A stretch of DNA of 37,822 bases, from assembly GCF_000003605.2 (NCBI RefSeq), contig NW_003141311.1, forward strand, positions 1-37,822. The letters are read 5' to 3'. Below are positions 35,452 through 37,822 of the stretch, in pieces; position 1 is the stretch's first letter, and the number at the start of each line of letters is the position of its first letter. The position numbers were made by a program, and so were the translations under genes. The notes under the pieces were generated by a model. It did no database searches, was not told where the DNA came from, and saw nothing but the letters and a program-made list of their open reading frames with translations. Source of the stretch: Saccoglossus kowalevskii. Its lineage: Eukaryota; Hemichordata; Enteropneusta; Harrimaniidae.

Positions 35452-37310
35452 AATATAATAATAATTTATTAATTGTATAATGGCCTCCGGCCCATTACAA
35501 TCATACAAATTAATTATTGACAAGAAATAAATTTATATTACAAAATATGTATGAAAATATAGATGAAGAGGCCTGGGTGTCAATAGATAATATAAGCACT
35601 ATATAATGTGATGGGGATATTAATATGTATATACATACAAACTTATTAGGTTATTCTCATTTGATCTTTGATTAAAAAAACACTTATAAATAAATATAGC
35701 TAATGAGTTAATGATTTGGCTTTTAGAGCAACTTAATAGTTGTACTAGAGTATTCAAATTTGGAGGTTGGGTCTCATTTGAGAGATACTTTTTCCTGATT
35801 GTGTCCCATGCAGTACATTTTAGTAAAAAATGATATCCATCATCAATTTCTTGCAGGCACAAATGACAAATACGGCCCTCCCTAGAGATATTATTATGTC
35901 TACCTCTTTCTATTTCTAAGGGATGGCACGCACATCTTAATCTTGCTATTGCTCTGCGCAATGTTAATTGTGGCAATGACACATAGTTTTCAATCCCAAA
36001 ATTTGTTTTTTATTGCCTATAATACTGCGTTTTTTCTCCAGAACAAACGTCTATATACCAATCTGTAATTCCAATATATTTGACCCGTTCACAAAATTTG
36101 TACAAGAACATAACAGAGTCCCTCACCCCTTGATTAAACCAGACATAACCAAACCCATATTTAAATAGCAATTTTTTAATTTCTGTGGCCCATGTGACCT
36201 TTGTCCTTTTTCGTCCAGTGAAAGTAGCATCCGGTAAGCTTTTTGGGGAAATCTGTTTTCATCCATGCTAGTAATTTTTTACCAATATTTCACACATCTT
36301 TTAACATGGTAACAAAATAAGGGTAGCCTCCCACAATCCTGTCCTGTCCTAATACTGTACAAGTTAGAGCATTTTTACCTACACCGAGGTATTGCCTACA
36401 ATAAGATGTATGTACACTTTCTAAATGTTGATATTGACCATATCCCCAGATTTCAGACCCATATGTAAGTACAAATTGAATTAAAGTGTCAAAGATCTTA
36501 AAATACAAGTCTGCTTTAAAACATTGCATTTTTCTTAAGTATCTTTTGATTGCAATCAACTTCTTTTTGCCTTTTATAGCTAAATTTTCTGTGGTAATAT
36601 TTACATGACATTACCAACCCCAGGTATTCGCATGAACTAACAGTACTAATTTGCTTGTTCTCGAAGTCCACTTTTCATATTTACTGAGATATCCCCCATT
36701 TCTGTAAACTACAATTTTAGTTTTATTTAAGTTGATATTGCGATCCCACTTGTTTGTAAACTCATACAATATACTTATAGCCTTTTCAAGCCCAAAACAG
36801 AATTTGAAAATAAAGCAATGTCGTCAGCATACAATAATGAAAACAACTCTAACATGTCGTTCGAGATCAATTGTATTCCTCTATACCCAGAGTCATCCGA
36901 CATGCTTTGTAGCTCATTAATGTAATATGCACCCTTGTCGAACCCCATTCTTCAATTCAAAGAATCTCGAAGTAACCCCTCCTTCACATGATTTGACATC
37001 TTTATAAATACTTTGTAAAATTACATACATTTTTCCGTTGATACTATTATTGGCCAGTCAAAAAAATAATAAAATACATGTTAACCGAGTCGAATGTCTT
37101 CTGGGAATCTATATAGAGGCAATACAATTCCCCCCCCCTTTCCTGGCTAACTGTTTCTGAATTATGGCATATAATGTAAATATTTGATCAATAGTTGAAT
37201 AGCCTTCCCTAAATCCAGCCTGTGTCTCTGGGATTATATCAAAAACATTTGCCCATTTTGATAGTCGTGCTTCAATGATACTGGTGAAGATTTTTCTAAA
37301 TATAGTCGAT
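35452..37310 (-). mobile_element. Second LINE remnant with reverse transcriptase
   Basis: A minus-strand, 5'-truncated non-LTR retrotransposon. From right to left: FRKIFTSIIEARLSKW near 37303, ETQAGFREGYSTIDQ near 37215, the catalytic YADDIALF at about 36831, then 36559-36290 (TLIQFVLTYGSEIWG, the connection region). The C-terminal block at 35982-35620 has RCACHPLEIERGRH, RICHLCLQEIDDGYHFLLKC. The 3' end has GGAGGCCATTAT and an ATT-rich tail near 35452-35480. Frames are interrupted several times. The 3' terminus resembles that of the first LINE (GGAGGC plus ATT repeats), so the two may belong to related families. It lies in the same orientation as, and upstream of, the acyl-CoA synthetase exons. 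Confidence 0.87.
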
Positions 37311-37735
37311 TTGTCATTTCTTGAACCTAGAAATTTTGTTTCCTATGAAGTTTTTTTATTGATTTACATTCATATGGGACCAAAGAACAATTTTAGCTTG
37401 GTTGCCAAAATTGCAACATTGGGCAACTCTGCTAATTTGCATAATCCAAGATGGCCACCAAACGTCATTTTGAAAATGTAAATTTTGACCCACCCGTCCT
37501 ACTATAGTGTGTAATACCTCTTTTTAAGGGTTTTCTTGTGTGTAGAATTCATTTCTGATGTTATTTGTTTATTTGCAGGTCAACGTTTAGTGCTAAAGGT
37601 CAGGTCAATATTAACTTTGACCTTTATTATTTTATTTATTTATGTTTGAATAGCAGTAGCGAATATTGCACCTAAACGTTTGAAATGAATTATTTTTTTT
37701 TTCTAATTTTACTGTTTCTTTTCTGGGTATTAGAG
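37311..37735. other. Spacer at the right edge
   Basis: AT-rich DNA with a block around 37385-37490 (ATTTGCATAATCCAAGATGG and nearby) that looks like a dispersed repeat. It ends with a pyrimidine-rich stretch and TATTAG just before the open frame at 37736. Confidence 0.3.
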
Positions 37736-37822
37736 ATGACTGATGCTGGGAAATGCCTCCTGCCAACCTGCAGCAAGTCTGGGCGACTAAAAACATTCAA
37801 ATTACAAGCCGTGCAAAGACTT
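37736..37822 (+). CDS. Start of an unidentified frame running off the edge
   Basis: An ATG at 37736 opens 29 codons with no stop before the window ends. It begins MTDAGKCLLPTCSKSGRLKT. The CxxxxC spacing early in the protein could be the start of a zinc-binding module. A pyrimidine-rich tract and TATTAG directly precede it and could act as a splice acceptor. The base composition is closer to coding than its surroundings. The product is unknown and it may equally be transposon-derived. Confidence 0.4.
   Translation, partial: MTDAGKCLLPTCSKSGRLKTFKLQAVQRL

Overview
This is intron-rich, AT-rich animal genomic DNA with a scaffold gap. Split genes with GT..AG introns, microexons, AATAAA polyadenylation signals, two APE-type LINE remnants, MITE-like elements and satellites all point to a metazoan. 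The pairing of a WxxW domain with a C-type lectin domain, the repeat style and the base composition suggest a marine invertebrate, perhaps a deuterostome such as a hemichordate or cephalochordate. That assignment is an inference.

The left two thirds hold a small tandem family, all on the + strand. Each member encodes a secreted protein with a signal peptide, a mucin/CILP-type WxxW domain, a C-type lectin domain (CTLD) and a short GxCA tail. Gene B (3987-7303, 285 aa) and gene C (20814-25214, 287 aa) are complete and share the same six-exon plan: signal exon, 19-nt microexon, 315-nt WxxW exon, 370-nt CTLD exon, 80-nt exon and 20-nt terminal exon. Gene A (612-2845) is a decayed relative. Its WxxW and CTLD coding parts are joined directly, out of frame, with the start of the CTLD missing. 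A diverged copy of the DNA just downstream of gene C lies at about 27908-28560, so the locus has seen further duplication.

The space between B and C holds a MITE-like element (11134-11669), a minus-strand LINE remnant (about 12195-14575), a ~152-bp satellite running into an assembly gap (gap 15937-16632), a 76-bp minisatellite (17295-17531) and a strong hairpin (19740-19782). Right of gene C are a GTGTAGT-type low-complexity array, a 1.5-kb element with terminal inverted repeats (29741-31222), the last three exons of a minus-strand acyl-CoA synthetase of the 4-coumarate-CoA ligase/luciferase type (34235-34901), a second LINE remnant (about 35452-37310) and the start of an unidentified Cys-containing reading frame running off the right edge (37736-37822).

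Genes B and C likely make secreted lectins acting at a mucosal or extracellular surface. Their WxxW exons are nearly identical while their CTLD exons have diverged strongly. This uneven pattern, limited to one exon, is the most interesting signal in the window.
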